Assembly (NCBI GenBank): GCA_958296285.1
Contig: OY282459.1
Span: 818,367-882,366, forward strand
Source of the DNA: an uncultured Alphaproteobacteria bacterium
GTDB lineage: Bacteria > Pseudomonadota > Alphaproteobacteria > JAPOUT01 > G958296285
Length of the DNA: 64,000 nucleotides
Direction: 5' to 3'
The translations under genes were made by a program, and so were the position numbers. Below, piece after piece: positions 43,024 through 50,067 of the stretch. Within the stretch, counting starts at the first letter, position 1. Each line of letters opens with the position of its first letter. The notes under the pieces were generated by a model that saw only the letters and a program-made list of their open reading frames with translations, was not told where the DNA came from and ran no database searches.

Positions 43024-44034
43024 ATGTCGCAATCCCCCGCCATTTTGGACTACACCCCCTCTGTCGCCAAAGAGACTCGCGCGCTTTATCAGAAAGTTCG
43101 CAAGGTCGTGCCTGCCGCCGAGTGGCCTCTCTTCGCGCCCTATATCGCCGAGATCAATCGTCTGAAGAAAGAGCGGAGCGCGATCATTTTGGCGCATAAT
43201 TATCAGACGCCGGAGATTTTCCACTGCGTCGCCGACTTTATGGGCGACTCGCTCCAACTGGCGCGCGAGGCGGCGCGGACGGACGCGCAGATCATCGTTC
43301 AATGCGGCGTGCATTTCATGGCGGAGACGGCGAAGATTCTCAGCCCCGAAAAGACCGTCCTGATACCTGACAAAGATGCGGGCTGCTCATTGGCGGCGTC
43401 CATCACAGGCGCCGATGTCCGCCGTCTTCGCGAGACCCATCCGGGCGTGCCGATCGTCTCTTACGTCAATACGAGCGCCGAGGTGAAAGCCGAGTCCGAC
43501 ATCTGCTGCACCTCGTCCAACGCCGTCAAGATCGTGGAGTCTCTGAACGCGCCCCGCGTCTTCTGCATCCCCGATGAATATCTGGCGAAAAACATCGCCC
43601 AAGAGACGGATGTGGAGATTCTGTCATGGGCGGGGCGCTGCGAAGTCCATGAGCGCTTCACGGCGGAGGAACTCCAAGATTATCGCGCGTCCGATCCTTC
43701 TCTGCAGATCATCGCCCATCCCGAATGCGCGCCTGATGTCGTGGCGGAGGCGGATTTTTCCGGCTCCACCTCGGCGATGATCCGATGGGTTCGGGACGAG
43801 AAGCCGAAGCGGGTCATGATGGTCACCGAATGCTCCATGAGCGACAATGTGGCGGTGGAGAATCCTGACGTGGAGTTCATCCGCCCCTGCAATCTCTGTC
43901 CGCATATGAAGCGGATCACGCTGCCGAAGATTCGGGATTCGCTTCTTCATTTGAAGGATGAGGTTGTCGTGTCGCCGGATTTGGCGGCGCGGGCGCGTCT
44001 GCCGATTGAGCGCATGATGCGCGCCAGCGCATAA
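43024..44034 (+). CDS. nadA: Quinolinate synthase
   Basis: A 336-residue [4Fe-4S] enzyme that condenses iminoaspartate with dihydroxyacetone phosphate. [57 protein letters not shown] and [10 protein letters not shown]...[12 protein letters not shown] give the substrate and cluster residues. AGGAG lies before the ATG. It starts an operon with nadC and an isochorismatase-like gene, and is preceded by the palindromic operator. nadB is not in the window. Confidence 0.96.
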   Translation: MSQSPAILDYTPSVAKETRALYQKVRKVVPAAEWPLFAPYIAEINRLKKERSAIILAHNYQTPEIFHCVADFMGDSLQLAREAARTDAQIIVQCGVHFMAETAKILSPEKTVLIPDKDAGCSLAASITGADVRRLRETHPGVPIVSYVNTSAEVKAESDICCTSSNAVKIVESLNAPRVFCIPDEYLAKNIAQETDVEILSWAGRCEVHERFTAEELQDYRASDPSLQIIAHPECAPDVVAEADFSGSTSAMIRWVRDEKPKRVMMVTECSMSDNVAVENPDVEFIRPCNLCPHMKRITLPKIRDSLLHLKDEVVVSPDLAARARLPIERMMRASA

Positions 44035-44044
44035 TGCGCGCTGC

Positions 44045-44935
44045 ATGACGCCCCTCCCGTCTCTTCTGATAGAGCGTCATGTTCGCGCGGCGCTGTTGGA
44101 GGATTGGGGGCGCTTGGGCGACATCACGACCGAGGCGCTCATTCCCTCTGACTTAAAATGCCGCGCCGCTTTGATCGCGCGAGAGGATTGCGTTCTCTGC
44201 GGCGTGTCTGTGGCGGAGGCGGCGTTTCGTCTGACGGGGCGGAGCGTCTCTTTCACGCGGCGCAAGGAGGATGGCGACCGATTGAAAGCCGGCGAAGCGT
44301 TTTTGGAAACGGAAGGCGCGGCGGCGGGGATTCTCTCTGCCGAGCGCGTGGCGCTTAATTTCGCATCGCATCTTTCAGGGATCGCCACGGCGACTGCCGC
44401 GCTCGTCAAGGCGGTTGGGGGTTCGGGCGCTCGCGTCTCTTGCACGCGCAAGACGACTCCAAATCTCCGCGCTTTAGAAAAATACGCCGTGCGGACGGGC
44501 GGCGGCAAAAATCACCGATTGGGTCTTGATGACGCTGTCCTCATTAAAGACAATCATATCGCGCTTGTCGGGAGCGTGAAGGAGGCGTTTAAGCGCGCGC
44601 GGGAGCATGTCGGGCATATGGTCAAGATTGCCGTAGAGGTGGATTCCATGCCGCAGCTGGAAGAAGCGCTGGAGAATGGCGCGGAAGCGATTCTGTTGGA
44701 CAATTTCGGCATAGATCAGTTGCGCGAGGCTGTCGCGCGAAACAAAAAGCGAGGCGGACGAGGCGGGCGCGGGGGTCGGGCGTTGTTGGAGGCGTCGGGC
44801 GGGATCACGCCGGAGAATATCAAGGCGGTGGTGGCGGCGGGCGTGGATGTCGTCTCTGTCGGATGGCTGACGCACTCCGCGCCTGCCGTTAATATGTCTT
44901 TGGAAATGGAAATGGAGAGGGGGGATAAGCGATGA
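44045..44935 (+). CDS. nadC: Nicotinate-nucleotide pyrophosphorylase (carboxylating)
   Basis: A 296-residue quinolinate phosphoribosyltransferase: EDWGRLGDITTEAL, LNFASHLSGIATATAALV, CTRKTTPNLRALEKYAV, GGGKNHRLGLDDAVLIKDNHI, EVDSMPQLEEALENGAEAILLDNF and GGITPENIKAV. A short basic Gly-rich insert (KKRGGRGGRGGRA, about 242-254) interrupts the usual fold late in the protein. ATG overlaps the downstream gene start. Confidence 0.95.
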   Translation: MTPLPSLLIERHVRAALLEDWGRLGDITTEALIPSDLKCRAALIAREDCVLCGVSVAEAAFRLTGRSVSFTRRKEDGDRLKAGEAFLETEGAAAGILSAERVALNFASHLSGIATATAALVKAVGGSGARVSCTRKTTPNLRALEKYAVRTGGGKNHRLGLDDAVLIKDNHIALVGSVKEAFKRAREHVGHMVKIAVEVDSMPQLEEALENGAEAILLDNFGIDQLREAVARNKKRGGRGGRGGRALLEASGGITPENIKAVVAAGVDVVSVGWLTHSAPAVNMSLEMEMERGDKR

Positions 44936-45483
44936 AGTTGGAAAGAGAGACGAGTCAGTTTCTTTTGATTGATGTTCAGGAGAGATTGATGCCTGTCATA
45001 GAGGCGGCGGATTTGACGATAGAGCGCTGCGGCGTTTTGTTGGACGCGGCGCGGGAGATGGAGATTCCCGCGATGGCGTCCGAGCAATATCCGCGTGGGA
45101 TTGGGGCGACTGTGGCGCCGTTGCGCGAGAAGATTGGCAATGCTCCTATTATGGAGAAGATGCATTTTTCGTGCTGTGGGGATGCGGGGATTATGATGCA
45201 TTTGGAGAGTTTGAAGGGTCGGGGGCGAACGCAATGTGTGTTGGCGGGTGTTGAGTCGCATGTATGTGTTATGCAGACGGCTTTGGATTTGAGGGTTCGT
45301 GGGTTTGAGGTTTATGTTGCGGCGGATGCGGTATCTTCGCGGCGTTTGGGGGATAAGTCTGCGGCGATGAAGCGTTTGCGTCATTCTGGGGTACATGTGA
45401 TTACGAGCGAGATGGCGGTTTTTGAGTGGTTAGGGGTATCGGGGACGGATTTATTTAGGCGGGTTTCCAAGTTGGTGAAGTAG
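44932..45483 (+). CDS. Isochorismatase-family cysteine hydrolase
   Basis: A 183-residue YcaC-type protein: FLLIDVQERLMPVI (Asp), EKMHFSCCG (Lys) and LAGVESHVCVMQTALDL (catalytic Cys), the triad of isochorismatase-like hydrolases. It overlaps nadC by four bases. A nicotinamidase or related amide hydrolase would suit the operon but is not shown by sequence. Its 3' half is G+T-rich (45301-45360: G25 T20 C8 A7), the left-flank bias of cassette A. Confidence 0.8.
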   Translation: MKLERETSQFLLIDVQERLMPVIEAADLTIERCGVLLDAAREMEIPAMASEQYPRGIGATVAPLREKIGNAPIMEKMHFSCCGDAGIMMHLESLKGRGRTQCVLAGVESHVCVMQTALDLRVRGFEVYVAADAVSSRRLGDKSAAMKRLRHSGVHVITSEMAVFEWLGVSGTDLFRRVSKLVK

Positions 45484-45504
45484 GGGAGCGCATGCCGCGC
45501 TCCC
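45484..45504. terminator. Inverted repeat after the nad operon
   Basis: GGGAGCGC and GCGCTCCC pair perfectly around ATGCC right after the stop codon. There is no T run, so it may act as a hairpin stabiliser or factor-dependent stop. Confidence 0.45.
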
Positions 45505-45507
45505 GTT

Positions 45508-45675
45508 AAGGGGGGTGTGGGGGGCGAAGCCCCCCGCGAAGAAGGGGGGATCGGGGGGAATCCCCCCGAAGAGTCGGCGGGCGTGGCGCAACGAAGCAGG
45601 CGAAGCGCGTTAGCGCGAGCCTGCGAGAAGCCACTCGTGGCGTAGCCCGCCGACCCCCCTGCTCGCAGGAGCTCT
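45508..45675 (+). repeat. Forward V1 arm, left border of cassette A
   Basis: AAGGGGGGTGTGGGGGG, a GGGGGG CGAAG CCCCCC hairpin, CGGGGGGAATCCCCCCG, then GTCGGCGGGC (45573-45582) and GCCCGCCGAC (45645-45654) closing a long imperfect stem, ending CCCCCCTGCTCGCAGGAGCTCT. Confidence 0.85.
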
Positions 45676-45679
45676 AAGG

Positions 45680-47380
45680 TCAAATTTTTTCGAAATGTTC
45701 CTGTGCCTTCGCGTATTTTTTCTCGCTAGCATGTTTTTCTAGCATAGGCGGTATATTTGGTCTGCGTCCGGCAAAATGATCCTCAATAGAGAAAATCTGA
45801 AATTTTGGGTAGGAATCGCCCTTGATCTTAACATCACCTCGCGCAAGCGCAGACTTTACGCCTTGGGTGATAAGATTGTTTGACATCACGATCAGAATCC
45901 CAAAGGCAGCGTTCTCGGTATTCACAGTGCCTACGAAATCCCTAGCCATAGACGGGGTGATATTTTGACCTCCCTTAACCTGTGCTAGCACTAAGAGAGG
46001 ATTTTCATCCACCGTATAGCCCCTTCCATCAACGCCGCGATCGCCCGATTTTCGTTGGTTTGGTATCAAACCATAAATACGTGACACTGCCCACGCTTCA
46101 AATTGGAATGGACTCCTCCTAAACAAATCTCGCGCGGCGTCCAAATCTTCGGGCGATCCAATAACTATGGGCTTATCGCCCAGACGCTTTTGAAACCGAT
46201 GCTCAATAACGCTAATGGCGACATGGCTTATATCTATGCCCACGAATTTACGGGCCTTTTTCGCATCGGGCATATTTCTTCCTTCAACTTCGCGGCAAAC
46301 ATGGACTGTCGTGCCACACCCGCAATAGGGATCAAGAACGGTATCCCCTGGATTGGAGCTCACTTTTATGAATCTCCGAATAAGAGCCTCTGGCTTTTGG
46401 GTTTCATAGCCAAGATATTCTCCTCCGCCAACGCTGAAATTCGTGAATCCAGAAGGCTTAAGAATGAGATTCTGCGGCATGATATTTCCATCAGCGGCAG
46501 CATAGCGTTTCAGACCCGGCCATTTCCCTGTCTTGGGATGGTGAATAAGATTTGCAGCGTCAAGGGCATTAAGACGACCATGCACGCTCTCAATTTTGCC
46601 ATAATTGGGAATGAAATTCTCTTGGATATAGTCGGCATACTTGCCTCTGCCGACTTTGGGCGGTGCCCAATGCCGCCCCATCTTATGAACATCGTATCCC
46701 TTCCAAGGTTGGCCGCTTGGGGCATCTTTCCTTGCCACGGGTGAAGCTCCCGTTATGTTGTCTGATCTGTATGGCCCGCGACCATCTTTATCGTCTCTGG
46801 GGTAGTTTTTGAGAGCTTTCGGCTCTGAAATGGATTCGCCATTCCATGTGTAATTGTTCGTTTTCGTATAGAAATATATGTGATCTAAGATGCGCCCATA
46901 TCTTACCGCGTCATTATGTGCGGTCGCACGACGCCATATGAGCGTGTTCTGATATTGCTCCATGCCAAACACGGCATCCAGTAGTACTTTAATGTAATGC
47001 CCTGCAGTGTCATCACAATGGAGATACAGAGACCCCGTTTCCTTTAGCAGGCGATGCATATGGTAAAGTCGCGGGGCAAGATGGCAAAGATAAGCCAGCA
47101 TAGGCGTTTCCGGCATCATTGTCTCAAAAGCTCTTACAGTTGCAGCAATTTCCGTTGTGGTAGAAAGTGCGCTGCCTTTGTCCGAAGCAGCCTGTTCTCC
47201 CCATCGCCAAGTGTCCTCATAGGCTCTGATTTGCGCACCTGATTTGAAAAGCACATTCTTATCCACTTGCGAATTGAATGGCGGATCAAGATAGATCAGA
47301 TCCACGCACTCATCCTGCCACTGTTCCATCCATTGAAGGTTATCGCCATAGTACAGTGTGTTAAGCTTAACAACAGACAT
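45680..47380 (-). CDS. DNA N6-adenine methyltransferase fused to an Mrr-type nuclease domain
   Basis: A 566-residue protein. The methylase has DPPF (32-35) before DPYCGCGT (350-357), the beta-class order, and LIYLDPPFNSQ. The C-terminal part (about 425-505) has FEAWAVSRIYGLIP, SGDRGVDGRG (Asp451) and LVLAQVKGG (Q-x-K), a PD-(D/E)xK Mrr_cat nuclease. One chain with both activities may be a stand-alone restriction-modification enzyme or a type IV-like defence protein. Codon use and GC are well below the surroundings. It ends four bases after the left repeat arm. Confidence 0.85.
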   Translation of the reverse strand: MSVVKLNTLYYGDNLQWMEQWQDECVDLIYLDPPFNSQVDKNVLFKSGAQIRAYEDTWRWGEQAASDKGSALSTTTEIAATVRAFETMMPETPMLAYLCHLAPRLYHMHRLLKETGSLYLHCDDTAGHYIKVLLDAVFGMEQYQNTLIWRRATAHNDAVRYGRILDHIYFYTKTNNYTWNGESISEPKALKNYPRDDKDGRGPYRSDNITGASPVARKDAPSGQPWKGYDVHKMGRHWAPPKVGRGKYADYIQENFIPNYGKIESVHGRLNALDAANLIHHPKTGKWPGLKRYAAADGNIMPQNLILKPSGFTNFSVGGGEYLGYETQKPEALIRRFIKVSSNPGDTVLDPYCGCGTTVHVCREVEGRNMPDAKKARKFVGIDISHVAISVIEHRFQKRLGDKPIVIGSPEDLDAARDLFRRSPFQFEAWAVSRIYGLIPNQRKSGDRGVDGRGYTVDENPLLVLAQVKGGQNITPSMARDFVGTVNTENAAFGILIVMSNNLITQGVKSALARGDVKIKGDSYPKFQIFSIEDHFAGRRPNIPPMLEKHASEKKYAKAQEHFEKI

Positions 47381-47710
47381 ATCACCCCCTTTAGTGCGCG
47401 AATCAAAATTCTACTCTAGTCATTTTACTTTAAATGCTATTGGCAACCTTCATCTAAATGATTCCACTAGTCAGGGTGCCTGCGGGCTTTGGCTCAATCA
47501 GCCCCCATTGCCAAGCACAAAGCCGGCTGTCATAGACGCTTTTAACAAGCTGGACGCTGTTTTACTTAAACAAGCCTTTAGCAACGATCCGAAGAAAAAA
47601 GGGATTATCCGTCCATAAAGAGAGCAGGTGTCGTTCAACCCAGCCTTGGGAAGCGAGCCACCTGCAACAACCATGTAAGAAACCTCTTCCTTTATGTCAA
47701 GATGAGACAT
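47381..47710. other. Low-GC spacer with no recognised gene
   Basis: 330 bases between the methylase start and the right arm. A 70-codon minus-strand frame (47498-47710, starting MSHLDIKEEVSYMVV) is present but matches nothing I know. It lacks the G+T/A+C bias of the chromosomal flanks, like the cargo. Confidence 0.4.
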
Positions 47711-47857
47711 TCCTGCGAGTAGGGGTGTCGGCGGGCTTTCTCGCTCGCTCCGCCACAAGTGGCTACGCTCGGCTTCGTTGCGCCACGCCCGCCGACCATA
47801 GCGGCGCTGTGCGCCGCTCGGTTTTTCTTGGGGGGCTCGCCCCCCAAACCCCCCTCC
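47711..47857 (-). repeat. Reverse V1 arm, right border of cassette A cargo
   Basis: CCTGCGAGTAGGGG, GTCGGCGGGC (47727-47736) to GCCCGCCGAC (47787-47796), a GCGGCG...CGCCGC hairpin followed by T5, then GGGGGGCTCGCCCCCC and AAACCCCCC. It is the 45508-45675 arm inverted. Confidence 0.8.
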
Positions 47858-47895
47858 ACGGGAGAAAGTCAGACCGCCCAAACCCCCAACGCCAC

Positions 47896-48312
47896 TCAGC
47901 CAAAAATCCCCTGCAACAAAACCCCAACCACCGCCGCCAAAATGAAGCCAAACATCCATTTCAACAAAACTATATCCGCTTCTATCTTTGCAAAACGCCC
48001 GTCCATCTTGGCATCCATCTCGGCAAAACGCTTCTCCATCTTGGCATCCATCTCGGCAAAACGCTTGTCCATCTTGGCATCCACCTCGGCAAAACGCTTG
48101 TCCATCTTGGCGTCCATCTCGGCAAAACGCCTGTCCATCTCGCCGCGCAAATCCGCAATGCGCTCATTGGTCTCACCCTGCATCCGAATCATGTCGGCGC
48201 GAAGCTCCCCATAGCGCTCCTGACTCGACTCCAAAGCCTCCACCGCAGCGGCAGCTTTGTCATCGCTGACCTTCGCCTCTTTCAGCGCATCATAAACCGC
48301 CACAAGACTCAT
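47896..48312 (-). CDS. Small coiled-coil membrane protein, paralog 1
   Basis: A 138-residue protein: a conserved helical head (MSLVAVYDALKEAKVSD), then five 11-residue repeats of the type MDKRFAEMDAK (about 59-113) from 33-bp DNA repeats, and a C-terminal membrane helix (LLKWMFGFILAAVVGVLL). The 11-residue period suggests a hendecad coiled coil. It resembles the DUF1640/CCDC90 layout. Paralogs are at 52798-53169 and 54514-54777, one per cassette. The plus strand here is A+C-rich. Confidence 0.75.
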   Translation of the reverse strand: MSLVAVYDALKEAKVSDDKAAAAVEALESSQERYGELRADMIRMQGETNERIADLRGEMDRRFAEMDAKMDKRFAEVDAKMDKRFAEMDAKMEKRFAEMDAKMDGRFAKIEADIVLLKWMFGFILAAVVGVLLQGIFG

Positions 48313-48374
48313 GGCTTTTCTCCTTGCGAGAAAGTCTGTGTAGCATGTCTCTCCCTTCTCCGCAATCTTTCAAG

Positions 48375-48574
48375 AACGCCCGCCGACTATAGCGGGCTCA
48401 CGCCCGCTCGGTTTTTCTTGGGGGGCTCGCCCCCCAAACCCCCCTTCACCTCCAGCTTCTATGCGTTAGTTCCCCTGCGGCAAATCCAAAATGCCTCTCT
48501 ATGAAAAAGATGCCCGCGGCGGCTCGCCGCGAAAAAGATGCCTGTCGCGGCAGCGACCCCCCCAAACCCCCCTT
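48375..48574 (-). repeat. Partial reverse arm with tail
   Basis: Starts at the inner half of the stem (CGCCCGCCGAC), has the GCGGGC...GCCCGC hairpin and GGGGGGCTCGCCCCCC, then the tail found after E1 (from 48448), an extra GCGGCGGCTCGCCGC hairpin and a second CCCCCCCAAACCCCCCTT end. Confidence 0.8.
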
Positions 48575-48600
48575 AACCTTTAACTCCTATTTCGTATAAA
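48573..48600 (+). promoter_or_regulatory. Possible promoter of the serine hydrolase gene
   Basis: TTAACC and TATAAA separated by 16 bases, 34 bases before the ATG at 48635. The -35 hexamer is made by the last bases of the repeat, so the element may supply part of the promoter. Confidence 0.4.
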
Positions 48601-48634
48601 CTCTCCCCAATCAAACAAAATCAAGGAGAAAACC

Positions 48635-49888
48635 ATGCTCAAAACTATCACCACAACCGAAAACCCATTCCAAACCGAAAAACCCGAAAACCTCGGATTC
48701 TCATCCAAACGCCTCGCCCAAATCCCCCACTTCTTCCAATCCTATCTAGACCAAGAAAAAATCCCAGGACTCGCAATCCTCATCGCAAGAGGCGAGAAAA
48801 TCGCCCACTTCAGCGCGCAAGGATTCGCCTCCACAGAAACCAACGCCAAACTCCAAGCCGATTCCATCTTCCGAATCTACTCCATGACCAAACCCATCAC
48901 CAGCGCAGGACTCATGATGCTCTTTGACGAAGGACGCTTCCGCCTAGAAGAGCCCGTCGGGAAATATATGCCGGAACTCGGAGAGATGCAGGTCTGGAAA
49001 GACGGCAGCAATCTGCGATGGCAAACCCGAGGCCCCACAAACCCCATGCGAATCCGCGATCTCCTCACCCACAGCAGCGGACTCACCTATGGCTTCATGC
49101 ATATGCATCCCGTGGATAGACTCTATCGTCATGCGCAGATTGGGGAGCGGCATCTGTCATTGGGGGAGACGGTGGGGCGTTTGGCGGGGATTCCTCTGCT
49201 TTTTGATCCGGGGACGGCGTGGAACTACAGCGTCTCCACCGATATGTGCGGACGCCTCATAGAGATTTTGTCGGGCGAGACGTTGGATGGTTTTTTCGCG
49301 GAGCGGATTTTCAAGCCTCTGGGCATGAGCGATACGGCTTTCGCGGTGGATGCCGGGAAGGCGTCGCGGCTGACGTCCAATTATGATCGTCATCCGAAGA
49401 AGAAGGCGATGCGCGTCATAGATTCTGCGGCGAAGAGCGCCTATTTGCGGATGCCTGCCTTTTTGTCTGGGGGTGGCGGGTTGGTTTCCACGATTGGCGA
49501 TTATTACCGATTCTGTTTGATGCTGTCGCGTGGGGGCGAGTTGGGGGGCGCGCGGTTGTTGTCGCCTGCGACGGTAGATTTGATGATGCGGAATCATTTG
49601 CCTGGTGGTTTGACGTTGTCGGAGTTTTCGTTTGGGTCTTTGTTTAGCGAGAATCGTTTAGAGGGGACGGGTTTTGGCTTAGGGGGTTCTGTGGTTGAGG
49701 ATTCTGCGGAGTTGATGATGCCTGTATCGGAGGGGACGTTTTCGTGGGGTGGCGCGGCGAGCACGTATTTTTGGATTGATCGGCATCGTGAGATTATTGG
49801 GATTATGATGACTCAGTTTATGCCGTCTGATTATTTTCCGTTGCGTCCTCAGTTGCAGCAGTTGGTTTACGGCGCTCTGATAGAATGA
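48635..49888 (+). CDS. Serine hydrolase, class C beta-lactamase family
   Basis: A 417-residue protein: IYSMTKPITSAGLMML (SxxK), a WNYSVSTDMCGRLIE segment at the usual YxN place (YSV, so the Asn is not conserved) and later LLTHSSGL. It resembles EstB/penicillin-binding-like serine hydrolases. AAGGAG lies before the ATG. A native gene between cassettes A and B, with the opposite biases of both on one gene: 48661-48720 is C24 A22 T8 G6, 49621-49680 is T24 G22 A8 C6. Confidence 0.83.
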   Translation: MLKTITTTENPFQTEKPENLGFSSKRLAQIPHFFQSYLDQEKIPGLAILIARGEKIAHFSAQGFASTETNAKLQADSIFRIYSMTKPITSAGLMMLFDEGRFRLEEPVGKYMPELGEMQVWKDGSNLRWQTRGPTNPMRIRDLLTHSSGLTYGFMHMHPVDRLYRHAQIGERHLSLGETVGRLAGIPLLFDPGTAWNYSVSTDMCGRLIEILSGETLDGFFAERIFKPLGMSDTAFAVDAGKASRLTSNYDRHPKKKAMRVIDSAAKSAYLRMPAFLSGGGGLVSTIGDYYRFCLMLSRGGELGGARLLSPATVDLMMRNHLPGGLTLSEFSFGSLFSENRLEGTGFGLGGSVVEDSAELMMPVSEGTFSWGGAASTYFWIDRHREIIGIMMTQFMPSDYFPLRPQLQQLVYGALIE

Positions 49889-49913
49889 CCGATGCCCTGA
49901 CTTGCTCCCTGTG

Positions 49914-50056
49914 AAGGGGGGTGTGGGGGGCTCGCCCCCCGCGAGAAAGGGGGGATCGGGGGGAATCCCCCCGAAAGGTCGGCGGGCGTGGCGCAACGAA
50001 GCGGGCGAAGCGCGACAGCGCAAGCCCGCGAGAAGCCCGCCGACCCCCCTGCTCGC
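49914..50056 (+). repeat. Forward V1 arm, left border of cassette B
   Basis: AAGGGGGGTGTGGGGGG, GGGGGG CTCG CCCCCC, CGGGGGGAATCCCCCCG and the V1 stem GTCGGCGGGC (49978-49987) to GCCCGCCGAC (50035-50044), ending CCCCCCTGCTCGC. Confidence 0.85.
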
Positions 50057-50067
50057 CACGATAGAAA

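Larger units (their letters stand above)
45508..48574. mobile_element. Repeat-bordered cassette A (methylase-Mrr fusion)
   Basis: A forward V1 arm (45508-45675), a low-GC methylase-Mrr gene, a reverse V1 arm (47711-47857), a coiled-coil gene and a partial reverse arm with tail (48375-48574). The junctions around the cargo keep pieces of the central palindrome seen whole in E1 and E2 (CTGCTCGCAGGAGCTCT at the left, CCTGCGAGTAGGGG at the right). No transposase, integrase or target duplication was seen. Confidence 0.55.

Noticed and set aside
43024..44034. nadA as part of the autotransporter operon
   Set aside because: A palindromic operator and spacer separate them.
47990..48170. Regular 33-bp DNA repeats looking like a CRISPR array
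   Set aside because: They have no spacers, and code for 11-residue repeats in the coiled-coil protein.
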